From an uncultured Pseudomonadota bacterium (GTDB taxonomy: Bacteria; Pseudomonadota; Gammaproteobacteria; Steroidobacterales; Steroidobacteraceae), in NCBI GenBank assembly GCA_946479515.1, contig CAMLGF010000003.1:1-64000 (forward strand): a stretch of 64,000 bases of DNA, read 5' to 3'. Both the position numbers and the translations under genes were made by a program. Below the pieces are notes generated by a model. The model searched no databases, had not been told where the DNA came from, and was given only the letters and a program-made list of their open reading frames with translations. Of this stretch, positions 62,185 to 64,000 are shown in pieces; the first letter of the stretch is position 1; each line of letters begins with the position of its first letter.

Positions 62185-64000
62185 TCAGTACTTGAAACGG
62201 GCGCCGAGGAAGTACGTGCGGCCCTGGTGGTGGTAGTAGGAGAGGCGGTTGCCCACCGAATCGACCCACTGATCGTCGACCTCGTCGGTCAGGTTCAGCG
62301 CTTCGAGCGACAACGTCAGGTTGTCGTTGAGGTTGTAGCTGGACGAGAAGTCGATGTTCAGCGTGGATGCGGTGCCTTCCACGTCGTTGCCATTGCGTCC
62401 CGGCACCGTGGTGAGGTAGTCGGACCGGTAGGCCGCCGCGACACGCGCGCTGAAGGTCTTGTTGTCGAAATACAGCGTGGCGTTGTAGGCGTGCTTGGAA
62501 AGTCCCGTGAGGTCGGTCGATGCGGTGACCACGCCGGCGGAATTCAGGTAGTCGATCTCCGATTCCACCGACGTGTAGTTCAACACGGTTCCGAAGTTGC
62601 TCCAGACGCCCGGCAGGAAGGTGAAGGGCTGCTGGTAGCTGATTTCGAAACCCTTCAGGTCGCCTCCCGGGGTATTCGCCGGCAGATTGAACTGCCAGTC
62701 GGTCGATGCCGAGCAACCGGGGGTCGTGCCGCAGGCGGCCGTCGCCACGCTGTCCGGCAGGCCCAGCGGGTTGCCGGTGAACGGGCGCGTCTCGCGGATG
62801 GTCTGCACGAACGACTCGATGTCCTTGTAGAACAGCGCCACGGACAGCAGCGACTCGGGCGCGAAGTACCACTCCACCGCGAGGTCGTACGCCTTCGCGC
62901 GGAACGGGTCGAGATACGGATTGCCGGCGCTCACGGTGCGGTTGTTGCCCGACACGCTCACGCTCGCGCCCGGATCGAGATTGCCCAGGTTCGGGCGAGT
63001 CATCACCTTCGAGGCGCCGAAGCGCACCAGCAGTTCGTCACTGATGTCGTACACGAGGTTGAGGGACGGCAGTGTGTCCGAGTAGGTGCGTTCCACCGTC
63101 TGCTGGACCGGCGCTCCGGCGCTCAGCGTGTAGCCGGTGGAGGTCTGCGTGGTCTCGACGTAGCGCAGGCCGATGTTACCGCGCAGCGTGCGGCCGCCAA
63201 CGTCGTAGCTGAAGTCGCCCTGCACGTACGCGCCCTTGTCGTCTTCCTCGATCTCGTTGTTGTTGCCGAGCACCGAGAGGATGCCCATAGGATAGACAGT
63301 CGGATCGTCGAGGCTGAGCGCATCGACGGCGGCGTTCAGGTCGGGGATCAGCCAGGACGTGACGCTGTTGGCGGGCAGATCGAGCCCGTCGCCGAAGGAC
63401 ACCAGACGGCTGTACGAGCTGATCGGCGCGGCGGCGGCGCCGGCGGGAATGACGCCCTCCTGGTTGGCCGTGGTGCCGTTCGAGCGCCGCCTCTCGGAGG
63501 ACTTGAACACGTAGTTCTTCCACTGCGGACCGAACTTCACCTTCCAGGTGTCGGACGCGGCCCACTCGAGGTCGATCGCCGCCGTCTGGAAGCTGTTGAT
63601 CGTGGCCTGGGGGCGCAGGCGGATCTGCGTCAATGTCCAGGTCGCGGGGCTGGTGACATCGGTGGTGCCGTAGCTGAAATACGGTAGTCGGCGGTTTTCG
63701 CGGTAGTCGTACGAGTAGCCGTCGATGTTGGTGGCATCGAACAGCAGCGTCGTCTGCACCGGGTTCTCATGGTTGGCCTCCGCGAAGCCCAGCATCGCTT
63801 TCGCGGAGAAGACGTCGCTGAACGAGTGCTTGCCTTCCAGGCTCACCTGCGTGAACTCGGTGGTCAGCTCGTCATGACGGGCCTCCGAACGGATGTCGAC
63901 GTCGTTGAACACGCCGTACACGAGCGTGTTGGTGTCGTCGATCTCGGCGTCGACCACGTTCACGTCACCGATGCCCGACGCGCCGCCGCTGCTGAACACC
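62185..64000 (-). CDS. TonB-dependent receptor, barrel part (5' end beyond window)
   Basis: The visible ~605 C-terminal residues form the barrel of a carbohydrate-type TonB receptor; the TonB box and plug are outside the window. Repeating strands such as TLNIDFSSSYNLNDNLTLSL and the ending RTYFLGARFKY, with a terminal aromatic residue, are characteristic. The middle has GASKVMTRPNLGNLDPGASV, the conserved entry to the last barrel third in TIGR01782-like receptors. It is the first gene of the leftward pectin locus, so it likely imports pectic oligomers. It is terminated by a strong hairpin. Confidence 0.9.
   Translation of the reverse strand, partial: VFSSGGASGIGDVNVVDAEIDDTNTLVYGVFNDVDIRSEARHDELTTEFTQVSLEGKHSFSDVFSAKAMLGFAEANHENPVQTTLLFDATNIDGYSYDYRENRRLPYFSYGTTDVTSPATWTLTQIRLRPQATINSFQTAAIDLEWAASDTWKVKFGPQWKNYVFKSSERRRSNGTTANQEGVIPAGAAAAPISSYSRLVSFGDGLDLPANSVTSWLIPDLNAAVDALSLDDPTVYPMGILSVLGNNNEIEEDDKGAYVQGDFSYDVGGRTLRGNIGLRYVETTQTSTGYTLSAGAPVQQTVERTYSDTLPSLNLVYDISDELLVRFGASKVMTRPNLGNLDPGASVSVSGNNRTVSAGNPYLDPFRAKAYDLAVEWYFAPESLLSVALFYKDIESFVQTIRETRPFTGNPLGLPDSVATAACGTTPGCSASTDWQFNLPANTPGGDLKGFEISYQQPFTFLPGVWSNFGTVLNYTSVESEIDYLNSAGVVTASTDLTGLSKHAYNATLYFDNKTFSARVAAAYRSDYLTTVPGRNGNDVEGTASTLNIDFSSSYNLNDNLTLSLEALNLTDEVDDQWVDSVGNRLSYYHHQGRTYFLGARFKY

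Noticed and set aside
61897..63687. Long plus-strand frame opposite the edge TonB receptor
   Set aside because: Antisense shadow; the minus frame is a typical barrel.

Overview
The window is GC-rich, densely coded DNA from a Gram-negative bacterium, most likely a gammaproteobacterium. EpmB (EF-P beta-lysylation) and a tRNA-dependent (C5) heme pathway with hemA and hemL argue against an alphaproteobacterium. The large, aromatic-terminated TonB-dependent receptors and the plant-polysaccharide genes suggest a Steroidobacter/Nevskiales/Xanthomonadales-like glycan degrader; this placement is inference, because no rRNA is present. I see no tRNA, rRNA, insertion sequence, phage or CRISPR. Start codons are ATG, GTG or TTG.

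Layout. (1) 1-2126: the end of a GH78 alpha-L-rhamnosidase and a GH39-like glycosidase. (2) 2293-4737: a Spy/CpxP-like periplasmic protein with an OmpR/histidine-kinase pair. (3) 4767-6576: a DUF1080 secreted protein and epmB. (4) 6643-9416: an ECF sigma factor translationally coupled to a membrane-anchored VWA protein that carries a piece of a TonB-receptor N-terminus. (5) 9461-16039: a secreted unknown, two flavin split-barrel proteins (one fused to GAF and a winged-helix-like domain), an NmrA-like protein, two cytochromes c and a secreted unknown. (6) 16074-19172: a probable Fur box followed by a PepSY, DUF2271, DUF4198, ApbE operon. (7) 19265-21295: YihY, a small secreted protein and a 0.7-kb AT-richer gap. 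(8) 21296-24343: a TonB receptor with a good terminator.

(9) 24443-35936 is a full L-rhamnose locus. Leftward run rhaD/E (aldolase-dehydrogenase), rhaI and an LldD-like FMN oxidase; rightward run a DeoR regulator, the RhaS/T/P/Q ABC importer and rhamnulokinase. Direct repeats in the divergent gap are a likely operator. (10) 35951-40223: an oligogalacturonate lyase with a signal peptide and a second TonB receptor. (11) 40385-42495: a bacterioferritin-like protein and a type-B carboxylesterase.

(12) 42523-51873 is a heme cluster: hemD leftward, then hemE-hemA-hemC-hemL-[kinase-regulator]-hemF-hemH-hemJ rightward, with overlapping genes and a two-component system inserted in the middle. HemA is unusually divergent. 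(13) 51984-54635: a DUF885 lipoprotein, panD and a secreted unknown.

(14) 54696-64000, all leftward, is a pectin/uronate locus: a TonB receptor cut by the window edge, two Tat- or Sec-exported esterases, a 2-keto-4-pentenoate-hydratase-like enzyme, a LacI regulator, kduI, kduD and a GarR-like dehydrogenase. A 15-bp near-palindrome occurs in front of both kduI and the hydratase gene and is the best candidate for the LacI operator.

Taken together the window looks like parts of a pectin/rhamnogalacturonan programme: glycosidases and esterases release rhamnose and uronates, TonB receptors import oligomers, the rha genes degrade rhamnose to DHAP and lactaldehyde or lactate, and ogl/kduI/kduD degrade unsaturated uronates to 2-keto-3-deoxygluconate. 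The KDG kinase and aldolase, endo-pectinases and hemB are not in the window.
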